A stretch of DNA of 64,000 bases from assembly GCA_938008555.1 (NCBI GenBank), contig CALLKE010000179.1, positions 29,931 to 93,930 of the forward strand, given 5' to 3'. Made by a program: the position numbers and the translations under genes. Source of the DNA: an uncultured Pedobacter sp. GTDB lineage: Bacteria; Bacteroidota; Bacteroidia; Sphingobacteriales; Sphingobacteriaceae. Below, piece after piece: positions 9,903-19,498 of the stretch. How positions within the stretch are numbered: position 1 is the first letter of the stretch; each line of letters starts with the position of its first letter. Below the pieces are notes generated by a model. That model saw only the letters and a list, made by a program, of their open reading frames with translations. It was not told where the DNA came from and made no database searches.

Positions 9903-10223
9903 CTATTCAGAAAACCTAGGATATGGTAATCTCTTCTTGTAAGAAAGTACATAACGCTCTCAATAAAGTAGATTCCGTACTCAATGTGACTCTCTTTTAT
10001 TTGAAAGAGCTGCATTGAGTACAATTAGTTTTAGAAACTCATCACAAAGCTTTATACTTCTACTAGTGATGAGCTCGGATTATGTAGCAAAAGACCCTAG
10101 CTAATAATGCATCTAAAAACAAAAAATATTTACACCAGGAAAGGGAAATAAAATAATATGGAAAGAAGTGATAGTATGTTTATCAAGGCCATTGCACCAG
10201 ATTATCGTTTAGCCACAGGGGAA
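9903..10223. other. Gene-free stretch with two consecutive hairpins
   Basis: No convincing gene. Hairpin 1: GTACTCAATG (9977-9986) pairs with CATTGAGTAC (10013-10022), with an inner CTCTTT/AAAGAG stem (9992-9997 and 10004-10009). Hairpin 2: CTCATCAC (10038-10045) pairs with GTGATGAG (10066-10073). Neither has a clear T tract. They may be a 3' mRNA-end structure for rny or a small RNA. A short frame from ATG at 10158 runs into the antisense of the LUD gene and is not supported. Confidence 0.55.
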
Positions 10224-10865
10224 TCAACTTGCATCATCAATCAAGAACACAAACAGCTCTTTGGGGCCATGTGCACCCAAAACTAGTGTCTTTTCAATAT
10301 CCGCAGTACGACTTGGTCCGGTGATATTCGAAATCATCGATGGGAGAGATTCCCCATATTGACCTCTTAGACGCTTGAAGCCATCTTTTAGATCAAGTAC
10401 CAGTTGAGATGTATAAGCCAACACTACATGAGCATGAGGATAAATGCTTAGTCGCCGTCCTGCAGCATTACCATTCGAAACCAGAATACTGCCATTACGC
10501 GCAATTAAAGATTCGCAAAGTGTAATGCCCACTTCTGCTTCTAAAAAATTAGTATCTGTATTGTAAAACGGGTATTCATATGTGCTTAAAATATCTTGAA
10601 GACGATGCTCCCAACAATACATCTTTCGCCAAGACTTTTCTTCTGTGAGATGAAGCAAGTTCTCTATAAAATGGATTTCATTTTCACAAAAAACAAATTT
10701 GCCAGAAACTGCCGTAAGCTGTTCAGCAAATAAAACATCTAAAAATCCAACATATTCTTCATAAAGCGGTGTATCCTCCAAGTTAGGATATGGATTATCC
10801 CTTTTCTCAAGAAGAGCCTTACGGACTTTCTTGAGCATTTTTTCTTTGGAAGTACTTTCCTTCAT
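10224..10865 (-). CDS. LUD-domain protein (LutC/YkgG-like)
   Basis: A 213-residue protein with the LUD (DUF162) fold, related to LutC of lactate-utilisation complexes. The second half shows the family signature: EAEVGITLCESLIARNGSIL, SNGNAAGRRLSIYPHAHVVL, and the C-terminal ISNITGPSRTADIEKTLVLG and HGPKELFVFLID. The start MKESTSKEK at 10865 is preferred; the upstream ATG at 10907 adds 14 uncharged and Cys-containing residues. No lutA or lutB lies nearby. It follows ftsH on the same strand, a frequent arrangement in Bacteroidota, with a strong hairpin between them, so its link to lactate use is uncertain. Confidence 0.85.
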   Translation of the reverse strand: MKESTSKEKMLKKVRKALLEKRDNPYPNLEDTPLYEEYVGFLDVLFAEQLTAVSGKFVFCENEIHFIENLLHLTEEKSWRKMYCWEHRLQDILSTYEYPFYNTDTNFLEAEVGITLCESLIARNGSILVSNGNAAGRRLSIYPHAHVVLAYTSQLVLDLKDGFKRLRGQYGESLPSMISNITGPSRTADIEKTLVLGAHGPKELFVFLIDDAS

Positions 10866-10911
10866 ACAATGTTTATAACGTAGTGTGCATTCAGTATGTC
10901 CTATCAAACAA

Positions 10912-10947
10912 CGACCTATTTAGATTGATTTATATCTAAATAGGTCG
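10912..10947 (-). terminator. Hairpin between ftsH and the LUD gene
   Basis: Perfect 14-bp arms CGACCTATTTAGAT (10912-10925) and ATCTAAATAGGTCG (10934-10947) with an 8-nt loop. On the minus strand it lies just after ftsH and is followed by TTGTTTG, so it is a plausible terminator or attenuator of ftsH. Confidence 0.65.
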
Positions 10948-10973
10948 CAATACCCAAATGCTCAGATTCAATC

Positions 10974-13112
10974 TTATGATGACTGGTTTTCAGGAAGATC
11001 GACATTATGATCTGCTACCCCTTCATGGGTAGACACTCCCTCATGTTGTAAAGCTTTCTCTTTATCAGAAGCTTTTGCCTTTTTCTTATCCTTCGTCTTA
11101 CTCTCTTCTCCATTTACAAACTCGTCATACGTTGTTCGATTATCAAATGGTCGCTTACCTAAGATTTGCTCGAGATCAGATTGAAACAGTATTTCTTTCT
11201 CCAATAGGTTATGAGCCAATTTTTCTAGACCATCGCGCTTCTCAGTGAGTAGCTCTTTAGTACGCTTATAAGCTTTTTCAATTTGATTACGTACTTCCAC
11301 ATCTATCATTTCAGAGGTTTTTTCAGAATATGGTCTATTAAATTGATATTCTCCTTGAGGGTCATTGAAGGAAACATTACCAATCTTATCATTCATGCCA
11401 TAAATAGTAACCATCGCATAAGATAATTTGGTGATTCGCTCTAAGTCATTCTGTGCACCTGTGGATATTTTACCAAAAACTAAATCTTCAGCTACTCGCC
11501 CCCCAAGAGTCATGCACATGCCATCCAATAGCTGCTCTGTAGTATACAAAAACTGTTCTTTAGGTAAATACTGCGCATATCCTAGTGCAGCAACCCCACG
11601 CGGTACGATAGACACCTTCACCAAAGGATCAGCATGCTCCAAAAACCATCCAACAATGGCATGCCCCGCTTCATGATAAGCGACAATACGTTTTTCCTCA
11701 GGAGAAATGATTTTATTTTTTTTCTCCAAGCCTCCTATTACCCGATCGATAGCATCTTGAAAGTCTTGCATATCTACAGACTCTTTATTTCGACGAGCTG
11801 CTATTAGCGCGGCCTCATTGCAGACATTGGCAATTTCTGCTCCTGCAAAACCGGGAGTTTGTGCAGAGAGTTTTTTAGAATCTACGTCTTCAGCTACTTT
11901 AATAGGCTTTAAATGCACTTTAAATATCTGTTCACGGCCAATCAAGTCAGGCTTATCTATCGATATTTGACGATCAAAACGACCAGGACGTAACAATGCG
12001 GTATCCAACACATCGGGGCGATTAGTTGCAGCGAGAATAATAATTCCGGAATCAGTTCCAAAACCGTCCATCTCTACCAATAATTGATTCAATGTATTTT
12101 CACGTTCATCGTTTCCACCCATCATATTATTTTTACCACGAGCACGCCCAATAGCATCAATCTCATCAATGAAAATAATACAAGGTGCTTTATCTTTTGC
12201 CTGTTTGAATAAATCCCGAACACGAGAAGCGCCAACTCCTACAAACATTTCTACAAAATCTGATCCTGAAAGAGAAAAGAAAGGAACTTGTGCTTCACCC
12301 GCTACAGCTTTAGCCATCAGCGTTTTTCCCGTTCCTGGTGCGCCAATGAGCAATGCTCCTTTGGGTATTTTGCCTCCTAGATTGGTATACTTTTTTGGAT
12401 TTTTCAAAAAATCCACAATTTCCATAATCTCTTGCTTAGCCTCTTCAAGCCCAGCGACATCGTTGAAGGTAACTGTGACTTGTGATTCTTTATCGAATAA
12501 AGTCGCTTTTGATTTGCCAATGTTAAAAATCTGGCCACCAGCACCAGCACCGCCACCCATTCGGCGCATGATAAATAACCAAAATCCAATAAGTAATAAC
12601 ACGGGTAAAATAAACGACATGAACCATCCCGCCCATGGGCTTTCACGAGATTCTATGTTAAGCGGGACTTGCTGCTCTGCTGGAATATCTTTTTCCGCTT
12701 CTTTTAGTTTTGCTTGTAAAGCATCAAACGATCCATCTGTAAAAATATATTGTGGAGTAGAGGCTGAGGATAGTGTACTAAAAGCTCCTTTATTTTGTAC
12801 ATCATTGTATTTTGGCAGGCTTAGTCGGTCTTTTTTGATGTATACCTCTACCTCAACTAAATCATGGTTTTTATAGGCTACTAGCTTTTCTACATCGCCA
12901 GGCTTCAATATTTCATTTTCAAACTTTTGATAGGAAATTTTTTTAGCACCATCGCTAGTAAAAAGATATTGAACTACGAAAATCCCAATGATGATAGCGG
13001 CATAAAGCCACATGATGTTAAACTTGGGAGCTTGAGGAACAATTTTTTTGCCTGGTATTTTTTTAATACTTTTTTTTTTTGTGTTAATAGGCGTTGATTT
13101 ATTCTCTTTCAT
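10974..13112 (-). CDS. ftsH: ATP-dependent zinc metalloprotease FtsH
   Basis: Membrane AAA+ protease that extracts and degrades membrane and regulatory proteins. 712 residues. A Lys-rich N-terminus precedes membrane helix 1 (about 33-51, [18 protein letters not shown]); the periplasmic domain follows, then helix 2 (about 163-182). AAA domain: Walker A GAPGTGKT at 257-264, Walker [10 protein letters not shown], arginine finger RPGRFDR. The M41 zinc site HEAGH begins at His480. The C-terminal tail is acidic and Lys-rich, longer than in E. coli. It lies 62 nt after rsfS, with which it is probably co-transcribed, as is usual in Bacteroidota. Confidence 0.97.
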   Translation of the reverse strand: MKENKSTPINTKKKSIKKIPGKKIVPQAPKFNIMWLYAAIIIGIFVVQYLFTSDGAKKISYQKFENEILKPGDVEKLVAYKNHDLVEVEVYIKKDRLSLPKYNDVQNKGAFSTLSSASTPQYIFTDGSFDALQAKLKEAEKDIPAEQQVPLNIESRESPWAGWFMSFILPVLLLIGFWLFIMRRMGGGAGAGGQIFNIGKSKATLFDKESQVTVTFNDVAGLEEAKQEIMEIVDFLKNPKKYTNLGGKIPKGALLIGAPGTGKTLMAKAVAGEAQVPFFSLSGSDFVEMFVGVGASRVRDLFKQAKDKAPCIIFIDEIDAIGRARGKNNMMGGNDERENTLNQLLVEMDGFGTDSGIIILAATNRPDVLDTALLRPGRFDRQISIDKPDLIGREQIFKVHLKPIKVAEDVDSKKLSAQTPGFAGAEIANVCNEAALIAARRNKESVDMQDFQDAIDRVIGGLEKKNKIISPEEKRIVAYHEAGHAIVGWFLEHADPLVKVSIVPRGVAALGYAQYLPKEQFLYTTEQLLDGMCMTLGGRVAEDLVFGKISTGAQNDLERITKLSYAMVTIYGMNDKIGNVSFNDPQGEYQFNRPYSEKTSEMIDVEVRNQIEKAYKRTKELLTEKRDGLEKLAHNLLEKEILFQSDLEQILGKRPFDNRTTYDEFVNGEESKTKDKKKAKASDKEKALQHEGVSTHEGVADHNVDLPENQSS

Positions 13113-13174
13113 TTCTATTTTCGAAAATTATATACTGGTTTTGAGCGGTACTAAAACGGATAGGGGCAAGCCAA

Positions 13175-13549
13175 TTAGGCACTTTGAAACGCTTGTATTT
13201 CTGCATCTCCCCACAAATCTTCAATACCATAATATGCGCGTTTGTCGGTTTTAAAGATGTGTACAACGACGTCGATATAGTCGAGTAAAACCCATTCACC
13301 ATTCTGCAATCCTTCTTTTTTCCACGGATATTGCTTTAACGATTTATAAACTTCTTTTTCGACACTTGAGGCTATTGCAATCACTTGAGTGGATGATTCA
13401 GCATGGCAGACTACAAAATAGTCGACCACTGAACTGTGTATATTACGAAGATCTAGACGAACAATATCATTCCCTTTTTTTTCTTGAATCCCATGAATAG
13501 CAATTTCAGAAATTGATGTGGATTCTTTTGCTAGTTTGCTTTTTGCCAT
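13175..13549 (-). CDS. rsfS: Ribosome silencing factor RsfS
   Basis: 124-residue RsfS/YbeB/Iojap protein, which binds L14 and blocks subunit joining when nutrients are scarce. Family segments are clear: IVRLDLRNIHSSVVDYFVVC, STQVIAIASSVEKEV, and the C-terminal GLQNGEWVLLDYIDVVVHIF plus YYGIEDLWGDAE. It precedes ftsH on the same strand and diverges from birA with only about 37 bp between start codons, so their promoters must overlap. Confidence 0.94.
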   Translation of the reverse strand: MAKSKLAKESTSISEIAIHGIQEKKGNDIVRLDLRNIHSSVVDYFVVCHAESSTQVIAIASSVEKEVYKSLKQYPWKKEGLQNGEWVLLDYIDVVVHIFKTDKRAYYGIEDLWGDAEIQAFQSA

Positions 13550-13586
13550 TAAAAAAAAATTAGTTTTGAGAAATATTCACTCTTTA

Positions 13587-14372
13587 ATGCAAACATATAC
13601 ACTGCAAAGTAACACTTTTTTAGGATTATTTGTTGGACAAAATATTATTACCCTTCAATTCGTTGACTCCACAAACAATTATCTGAAGGACATCGTGTCA
13701 AAATCTAAGCCAATCCTAGAAGGCACTGTAATATTGGCAGTAGAACAGTCTGCTGGCAGAGGGCAATTAGGCAGTACATGGCATAGTGAATCAGGCAAAA
13801 ACTTAACATTCAGCATTCTTCTTAATCCTACATTTTTACCTGTTGAGCGGCAATTTGAGTTGAACAAAGCTATTAGCTTGGCTATAAATGATGTCCTTTC
13901 AAAACATTTTGGAGCATTAGCAAAAATTAAATGGCCTAATGATAGCTACATAGGGATGCAAAAAATAGGAGGTATGCTCATTGAAAACAATATTCATGGC
14001 ACCTTGTTAAAACATGCTATCATTGGAATCGGGTTGAATGTAAATCAAACCAGCTTTCCATCTATACTAAAAAATGTAACTTCGTTTAGCCAATTTTTAC
14101 ACCAAGATTATGACTTATTGCATTTGCTAAAAGAACTCTGCAGTGCTATTGAAGCTAGATACCTGCAGTTGAAAGCAGGAAAATTCAATGAAATTGGGGC
14201 TGAATACCTGAGCAAGCTATATCGCTTAAATGAATGGGACATGTATCGGATTCATGGGAAACTGCAAAGTGGCAAGATATGTGGAGTCAGTGTAACAGGT
14301 CAACTCCAAGTTGAGACAGAAAATCAAATCAGAGAGTACACACTAAAAGAAATTGAATTCATCAGCAATTAA
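13587..14372 (+). CDS. birA: Biotin--[acetyl-CoA-carboxylase] ligase
   Basis: Ligase that activates biotin with ATP and attaches it to the biotin carboxyl carrier protein. About 261 residues; no N-terminal DNA-binding domain, so it is the monofunctional type and not a biotin repressor. Motifs: DSTNNYLKD, EQSAGRGQLGSTWHSE (the adenylate-binding GRGxxGxxW loop), KWPNDSYIGMQKIGGMLIE, and IGIGLNVNQ. The start MQTYTLQ at 13587 is preferred over an in-frame ATG at 13518 because the latter would overlap rsfS and lacks family similarity. Confidence 0.93.
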   Translation: MQTYTLQSNTFLGLFVGQNIITLQFVDSTNNYLKDIVSKSKPILEGTVILAVEQSAGRGQLGSTWHSESGKNLTFSILLNPTFLPVERQFELNKAISLAINDVLSKHFGALAKIKWPNDSYIGMQKIGGMLIENNIHGTLLKHAIIGIGLNVNQTSFPSILKNVTSFSQFLHQDYDLLHLLKELCSAIEARYLQLKAGKFNEIGAEYLSKLYRLNEWDMYRIHGKLQSGKICGVSVTGQLQVETENQIREYTLKEIEFISN

Positions 14373-14468
14373 TCCGAAATAAGCTCATCGTGAACTATCG
14401 TTCACAAATCTTTGACCGATTAACTCAGCTCATGATAGCTTCATGGCTTATAAAAACAAATTATACAC

Positions 14469-16586
14469 ATGAAAAGATCGTTTTACATTTTTCTGCTTCT
14501 ATTGACCATACAAGCAGCACAGGGCCAAATTTTGGCTCCTGTAAAATGGCATTATTCTGCAAAGCGACTAAGTGCAACCGAAGCCAAATTAATTCTCAAA
14601 GCTAAAATCGAAAAGGGGTGGCACATATATTCACAATATATTCAAAAAGGTGGCCCTATACCTACTTCATTTACATTCACTCCATCTGAAGATTATTCTC
14701 TAACAGGCAAAACCACTGAAAGCCCAAAACCCACCGCTGTTTTTGAAAAAGCTTTTAACATGCAAATATTATGGTTCGAGAATGAAGCAGTCTTTACGCA
14801 GTTAATCAAAGTAAAGTCGAACAGCTTCACCATAAAAGGCAATCTCGAGTTTATGGTCTGCAACAACACGCAGTGTCTTCCTCCAGAAGATATTGCATTT
14901 GCAATACCGGTGAACGCTTTTTCCCATTCTTCTACAGAGGAGACTAAAAAAACAGCAATCTTATCTCAGCCATCTACCCCTACAGAAGAAAAAGTAGCTA
15001 TTACAGCTGATTCCTCATCAATCAAAGAGGATCAGAAAAAGGTTATTTCTTCGAAAAATGAATCAAACAAACACGACTCTATCTCCAAAGAAGAAAAGCA
15101 GGATCAGATCACTGTTTCAGATAAAACGAGGCCACAGCTATCCTCTTCGGGTTCGTTATGGGCTATTTTCTTTACTGGGTTTTTAGGCGGATTAGCGGCC
15201 TTCCTCATGCCTTGCATCTATCCCATGATTCCTCTAACGGTATCTTTCTTCACCAAGAAGTCGGGATCGCGCGCTAAGGGCATCGAGCACGCCATCATTT
15301 ATGGCTTATCCATCATCCTGATTTATGTAGCACTAGGATTATTGATTACTGTTATTTTCGGAGCTTCGGCACTAAATGAGGCAGCAAGCAGTGCCACATT
15401 TAATCTTCTATTTTTTGTTATTCTAATTTTATTTGCCATTTCATTTTTGGGGGCTTTTGAAATCATACTACCGTCTAGTTTGGTTAACAAAATGGACCAA
15501 AAATCAAATAAAAGCGGGGCCATAGGATTATTTTTTATGGCTTTTACACTCGCTCTAGTTTCTTTCTCGTGTACAGGTCCTATTATTGGCACCTTGCTAG
15601 TTGATGCCGTTTCTAAAGGATCTTATCTGGGGCCTTCCATGGGCATGTTTGGATTTTCATCCGCATTAGCGATACCATTCACTCTTTTTGCAATTTTTCC
15701 ATCCTGGCTCAAAGAAATGCCAAAATCTGGAAATTGGTTAAACACAATCAAGGTCTCACTCGGATTTTTAGAATTGGCTTTGGCATTTAAATTCTTGTCA
15801 AATGTAGATTTAGCTTACCACTGGCACATTGTTGATCGAGATGTATTCTTGGTCATATGGATCAGCATTTTCGCTGCATTTACACTATACTTATTTGGAC
15901 AAATTCGATTAGAACATGACTCCGCATTTACATTAATTTCTTTGCCTCGTTTATTTTCTGCAATGGTAGTTCTCGGATTTACTATTTACATGATTCCTGG
16001 CTTGTGGGGAGCACCCCTCAAAGCAATTAGTGCATGGCTTCCTCCATCATCCACTCAAAATTTTGATCTCTACACTAATTATGGGCGCACAGAAACATCA
16101 TCACAACTAAATGAGAAAAAATATGTCAGCCTCTTTCATGCGCCACATGGTTTAGATGCTTATTACGACTATGAACAAGGATTAGCATATGCAAAAAAAG
16201 TGAACAAGCCTGTATTATTAGATTTTACAGGTTGGAGCTGCACGAATTGTCGTAAAATGGAAGCAAGTGTTTGGTCCGATCCTCAAGTATTGCGGAAACT
16301 AAAAGAGAATTTCGTTTTGATATCACTCTATGTGGATGATAAAACGGACTTGCCAGGAAGTGAGCAATATATTTCTACGTTCAGTGGCAAAAAAATTCAA
16401 ACGCTTGGGCAAAAATGGAGTGATTTACAAGCTTCCAAATTCGGAACAAATTCCCAACCATATTACATCTTAATCAATACAGAAGGTCAATTATTGGTAC
16501 CCCCGAGCGCATTTGACCTTGATATAAACAAGTACATTCAATTTCTGGACAAGGGAATTGAGGTTTTCAGCAATAAAAGAACATGA
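14469..16586 (+). CDS. dsbD: Thiol:disulfide interchange protein DsbD
   Basis: Carries electrons from cytosolic thioredoxin to the periplasm. 705 residues with signal peptide MKRSFYIFLLLLTIQAAQGQ; N-terminal alpha domain with the Cys131/Cys136 pair (CNNTQC); a low-complexity Ser/Lys/Glu linker (about 155-215); eight hydrophobic helices with Cys249 (MPCIYPMIP) and Cys368 (FSCTGP); and a C-terminal thioredoxin-fold gamma domain with Cys591/Cys594 (WSCTNC). All six catalytic cysteines are present. Its stop overlaps the pfkA start by 4 nt (ATGA), indicating translational coupling. Confidence 0.95.
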   Translation: MKRSFYIFLLLLTIQAAQGQILAPVKWHYSAKRLSATEAKLILKAKIEKGWHIYSQYIQKGGPIPTSFTFTPSEDYSLTGKTTESPKPTAVFEKAFNMQILWFENEAVFTQLIKVKSNSFTIKGNLEFMVCNNTQCLPPEDIAFAIPVNAFSHSSTEETKKTAILSQPSTPTEEKVAITADSSSIKEDQKKVISSKNESNKHDSISKEEKQDQITVSDKTRPQLSSSGSLWAIFFTGFLGGLAAFLMPCIYPMIPLTVSFFTKKSGSRAKGIEHAIIYGLSIILIYVALGLLITVIFGASALNEAASSATFNLLFFVILILFAISFLGAFEIILPSSLVNKMDQKSNKSGAIGLFFMAFTLALVSFSCTGPIIGTLLVDAVSKGSYLGPSMGMFGFSSALAIPFTLFAIFPSWLKEMPKSGNWLNTIKVSLGFLELALAFKFLSNVDLAYHWHIVDRDVFLVIWISIFAAFTLYLFGQIRLEHDSAFTLISLPRLFSAMVVLGFTIYMIPGLWGAPLKAISAWLPPSSTQNFDLYTNYGRTETSSQLNEKKYVSLFHAPHGLDAYYDYEQGLAYAKKVNKPVLLDFTGWSCTNCRKMEASVWSDPQVLRKLKENFVLISLYVDDKTDLPGSEQYISTFSGKKIQTLGQKWSDLQASKFGTNSQPYYILINTEGQLLVPPSAFDLDINKYIQFLDKGIEVFSNKRT

Positions 16587-17560
16587 GTAAAGTAAAAAAC
16601 ATTGGTGTATTCACTTCAGGTGGAGACTCGCCAGGGATGAACGCAGCAATTCGTTCGGTTGTAAGAACAGGATTATATTATGATCTACAAGTAACAGGTA
16701 TCTTAAGAGGATATGAGGGGATGATCTGTGGAGACTTTATGCCAATGGGGCGTAAATCGGTAGCCAACATCATCCAACGTGGTGGAACTATTTTAAAAAC
16801 AGCAAGAAGCCAAGAGTTTCGCACCAAAGAAGGTCGTCAGAAAGCATATGAGCAACTAAAAAAGCAAAATATTGATGCTTTAGTTGCTATTGGAGGTGAT
16901 GGTACTTTTACAGGAGCTAGCATTTTTATTGAAGAGTTTGATATCCCAGTAGTTGGTTTGCCCGGCACTATCGACAATGATTTGATTGGAACAGACTATA
17001 CCATCGGGTATGATACTGCAATTAATACCGTTATTGAAGCAGTTGATAAAATCAGAGACACTGCAGAGTCACACGATCGACTCTTTATTGTGGAAGTAAT
17101 GGGGCGTGATTCTGGCATGATAGCACTCCGAAGTGGCATTGGATCAGGTGCAGAAGCCATCTTAATACCCGAATCACGTACTGACATCAATGCACTTCTG
17201 AATCGACTTGAAAGAGGAAGAAAAGACAAATCATCTAAAATTATCATTGTAGCCGAAGGTGATACCGCAGGCGGTGCATTTGAAGTGGCCAAAGCAGTAA
17301 ACAACAAATTTCCCACGATAGATACCAAAGTTTCGATCCTCGGTCACATGCAACGAGGCGGATCTCCAAGTTGCTTGGATCGCGTACTTGCAAGTCGCTT
17401 GGGTATCGCTGCAGTAGAGTCTTTAATCGCAGGCGAAAAAGGAGACATGATTGGCCTAGTCAATGGCAAGATTCATCATACACCTTTTAAAAATGCAATA
17501 AAACGTGTAGAGGATGTAGATCAAGAATTACTGAAAGTGGTGGAAATACTTTCGTTGTAA
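16583..17560 (+). CDS. pfkA: ATP-dependent 6-phosphofructokinase
   Basis: Phosphorylates fructose 6-phosphate to fructose 1,6-bisphosphate in glycolysis. The 325 residues match the bacterial PfkA length. N-terminal GVFTSGGDSPGMNAAIRSVV binds nucleotide; GGDGTFTGAS is the PPi/ATP loop, with Gly-Asp-Gly-Thr favouring ATP use; PGTIDNDLIGTDYTIGYDTA has the catalytic Asp of the TIDND motif; EVMGRDSGMIAL and LGHMQRGGSPSCLDR form the fructose 6-phosphate site. It overlaps dsbD by 4 nt, an unusual pairing of metabolism and envelope redox. Confidence 0.96.
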   Translation: MSKVKNIGVFTSGGDSPGMNAAIRSVVRTGLYYDLQVTGILRGYEGMICGDFMPMGRKSVANIIQRGGTILKTARSQEFRTKEGRQKAYEQLKKQNIDALVAIGGDGTFTGASIFIEEFDIPVVGLPGTIDNDLIGTDYTIGYDTAINTVIEAVDKIRDTAESHDRLFIVEVMGRDSGMIALRSGIGSGAEAILIPESRTDINALLNRLERGRKDKSSKIIIVAEGDTAGGAFEVAKAVNNKFPTIDTKVSILGHMQRGGSPSCLDRVLASRLGIAAVESLIAGEKGDMIGLVNGKIHHTPFKNAIKRVEDVDQELLKVVEILSL

Positions 17561-17652
17561 AATCTTCACCTAAACCCTATCAGCAGAGGAAAGGCCTGTA
17601 AAATTTTACTATTCAAACATGCGCCTCACCTCTGAAAAAAGTAACGAACATC

Positions 17653-18219
17653 ATGGATCATATTAAACAACATTTCGAACAAGCAAAAACGGTTCTGGAT
17701 ACTTTTTTATCAGATGAACAAAATTTTAAACGAATCGAGGCCGCCGGTCAGATGCTCGTTCAAGCTATTCGCAATGGGAACAAACTAATTTCTTGTGGCA
17801 ATGGGGGGTCTATGTGCGATGCTATGCATTTTGCTGAAGAGCTTTCAGGCAGATATCGTGACGATCGTCCCCCATTAGCAGCCATTTCCATTTCAGATCC
17901 ATCACATTTATCCTGCGTCGGAAACGATTATGGTTATGCATTTGTATTTTCCAGGATGGTTGAGGCCATTGGCAAAACTGGCGATGTCTTATTTGCCATC
18001 AGCACCAGTGGAAACTCCGAGAATGTCCTAAATGCCATCCAATCAGCCAAAGCGAAAAACATCCAGGTAATTGGTTTAACAGGCAAGGATGGAGGTAAAA
18101 TGGCTTCTTTATGCGATATCGAAATTCGTGCACCCTACACCCCATACGCCGATCGAGCCCAAGAAATACACATCAAAGTAATACACACCATTATTGATTA
18201 TGTGGAACGTCATATATGA
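17653..18219 (+). CDS. gmhA: Phosphoheptose isomerase (SIS domain)
   Basis: 188-residue SIS-domain protein matching GmhA, which converts sedoheptulose 7-phosphate to D-glycero-D-manno-heptose 7-phosphate for LPS core heptose. Signature: [20 protein letters not shown] with the sugar-binding Ser/Asn loop, [36 protein letters not shown], and a C-terminal [15 protein letters not shown] with the catalytic His region. The match to GmhA rather than DiaA is based on [15 protein letters not shown]. It is monocistronic between pfkA and rpsP; no other heptose genes are here. Confidence 0.88.
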   Translation: MDHIKQHFEQAKTVLDTFLSDEQNFKRIEAAGQMLVQAIRNGNKLISCGNGGSMCDAMHFAEELSGRYRDDRPPLAAISISDPSHLSCVGNDYGYAFVFSRMVEAIGKTGDVLFAISTSGNSENVLNAIQSAKAKNIQVIGLTGKDGGKMASLCDIEIRAPYTPYADRAQEIHIKVIHTIIDYVERHI

Positions 18220-18291
18220 ATAGGTCATTATTAATTCTCGAACAGAACAGCAAACACTTCAAATTCAGTTTATTATTCTTATCTTCGCGCT

Positions 18292-18315
18292 CCCGCTAGG
18301 AGTATCTCCTCCGGG
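18292..18315 (+). promoter_or_regulatory. Leader hairpin of rpsP
   Basis: In the 5' leader of rpsP, CCCGCTAGGAG pairs with CTCCTCCGGG around a TAT loop (AGGAG/CTCCT core, CCCG/CGGG outer, one small mismatch). A TATCTTCG element at 18280-18287 just before it resembles a -7 box. A ribosomal-protein autoregulatory leader is possible but unproven. Confidence 0.35.
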
Positions 18316-18344
18316 AAATATGTTGAATACATAAACATCAAAAC

Positions 18345-18881
18345 ATGGCAACCAAAATTAGATTACAAAGATTCGGTAAAAAAGGAAAGCCTTATTACCA
18401 CGTAGTAGTAGCAGACGCTAGAGCTCCAAGAGATGGTAAATTCATCGAACGTATTGGATCATACAATCCGAATACTAATCCTGCATCAATCGATATTAAT
18501 TTCGAGAAAGCACTGGACTGGATGAACAAAGGTGCTCAACCTACTGACACTTGCCGTTCTATTCTTTCTTACAAGGGTGTTTTATACAAAAAACATTTAG
18601 AAGGTGGTGTGAAAAAAGGAGCACTAACAGCAGAGCAAGCTGAGGCTAAATTTACCGCATGGACAGAGACCAAAGAAGGTAAGATCGAAAGCAAAAAAGA
18701 TAGCTTAACACGTTCTAAAGAAGAAGCGAAAAAAGCTAGCTTAATTGCAGAGGCGAAAAAGAAAGAAGAAATTGCTGCCGCCATTTTAGCCAAAAACACA
18801 CCTGCTATTGAAGAAGTAGAAGAAGCTCCAATCGCAGAAAATGCTGAAACAAACACAGAAGAAGCTCCTGCTGCTGAATAA
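18345..18881 (+). CDS. rpsP: 30S ribosomal protein S16 with long C-terminal extension
   Basis: Small-subunit protein S16. Residues 1-80 are the conserved domain (TKIRLQRFGKKGKPYYHVVV, ADARAPRDGKFIERIGSYNP, DTCRSILSYKGVLYKKHL). The protein is 178 residues instead of the bacterial 80-90: residues about 95-178 are a charged and then Ala/Glu-rich tail. Long S16 tails are common in Bacteroidota. First gene of an rpsP-rimM-trmD run as in many bacteria; a strong hairpin separates it from rimM. Confidence 0.96.
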   Translation: MATKIRLQRFGKKGKPYYHVVVADARAPRDGKFIERIGSYNPNTNPASIDINFEKALDWMNKGAQPTDTCRSILSYKGVLYKKHLEGGVKKGALTAEQAEAKFTAWTETKEGKIESKKDSLTRSKEEAKKASLIAEAKKKEEIAAAILAKNTPAIEEVEEAPIAENAETNTEEAPAAE

Positions 18882-18902
18882 TTTCTGAATCAACTGTTTT
18901 TA

Positions 18903-18945
18903 AACGTCATTGCGAAGTGTCATTTGCAATGACGTTCTTGTTTTT
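18903..18945 (+). terminator. Terminator/attenuator between rpsP and rimM
   Basis: AACGTCATTGC (18903-18913) pairs perfectly with GCAATGACGTT (18926-18936), followed by CTTGTTTTTAT. It sits between the rpsP stop and rimM start and would limit read-through, giving more S16 than RimM and TrmD. Confidence 0.75.
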
Positions 18946-18950
18946 ATCAC

Positions 18951-19478
18951 ATGAAGATTGAAGATTGTTTCTACGTTGGTTATATCACCAAAACGAAAGG
19001 CTTGAAAGGAGAGGTACAAGTGTTTTTCGACTATGATACCCCTGATGAGCTGCCATTTAAAACGCTATTTATAGCACTTGACAACAAGCTAGTCCCTCAT
19101 TTTGTTTCCTCATATAAGCTGCATCAAAATAAAACGGGCCTTTTCTTTTTTGATGATATGGACAGCATTGAAAAAGCAGAGAAATTAGTCCGAAAAAAAA
19201 TATACCTCCCCAATGACCAAAAACCCGAACGTAGTCCAGATGAGTTTTTGATCACTGATTTAAGGGGCTTTATTTTACACGCAGAACCCTTTGGCGAGCT
19301 CGGGAAGATTATTGATGTCCAAGAATATCCCCAGCAATACATTGCTACGTTTTTATACAAAAACAAAGAAATGATGCTTCCATTAAATGATGATTTCATT
19401 CTAGAAATTGATATGGAAGCCCAGCTTCTAGATGTCAAACTTCCAGATGGATTAATCGAGCTTTATCTGGGTGAATAA
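18951..19478 (+). CDS. rimM: 16S rRNA processing protein RimM
   Basis: Assembly factor for the 30S head that binds S19. 175 residues: N-terminal RimM barrel with GYITKTKGLKGEVQVFFDYD (typical IxxxhGlkGev motif) and a C-terminal PRC-barrel-like part with DLRGFILHAEPFGELGKIID and MMLPLNDDFILEID. It starts about 14 nt after the rpsP-rimM hairpin and lies 20 nt before trmD. Confidence 0.93.
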   Translation: MKIEDCFYVGYITKTKGLKGEVQVFFDYDTPDELPFKTLFIALDNKLVPHFVSSYKLHQNKTGLFFFDDMDSIEKAEKLVRKKIYLPNDQKPERSPDEFLITDLRGFILHAEPFGELGKIIDVQEYPQQYIATFLYKNKEMMLPLNDDFILEIDMEAQLLDVKLPDGLIELYLGE

Positions 19479-19498
19479 TCTATCATAAATGAAGACGC

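Noticed and set aside
10158..10286. Short frame MERSDSMFIKAIAPDY... after rny
   Set aside because: Runs into the antisense of the LUD gene end and lacks a promoter or conserved features; considered chance.
12169..12876. 235-residue plus-strand frame inside ftsH
   Set aside because: Antisense to a strongly conserved AAA+ protease; the protein is Ser/Pro/Cys-rich without domains, an antisense shadow.
14390..14605. 71-residue frame over the dsbD start
   Set aside because: Overlaps the signal peptide region of dsbD in another frame and has no similarity to a known family.
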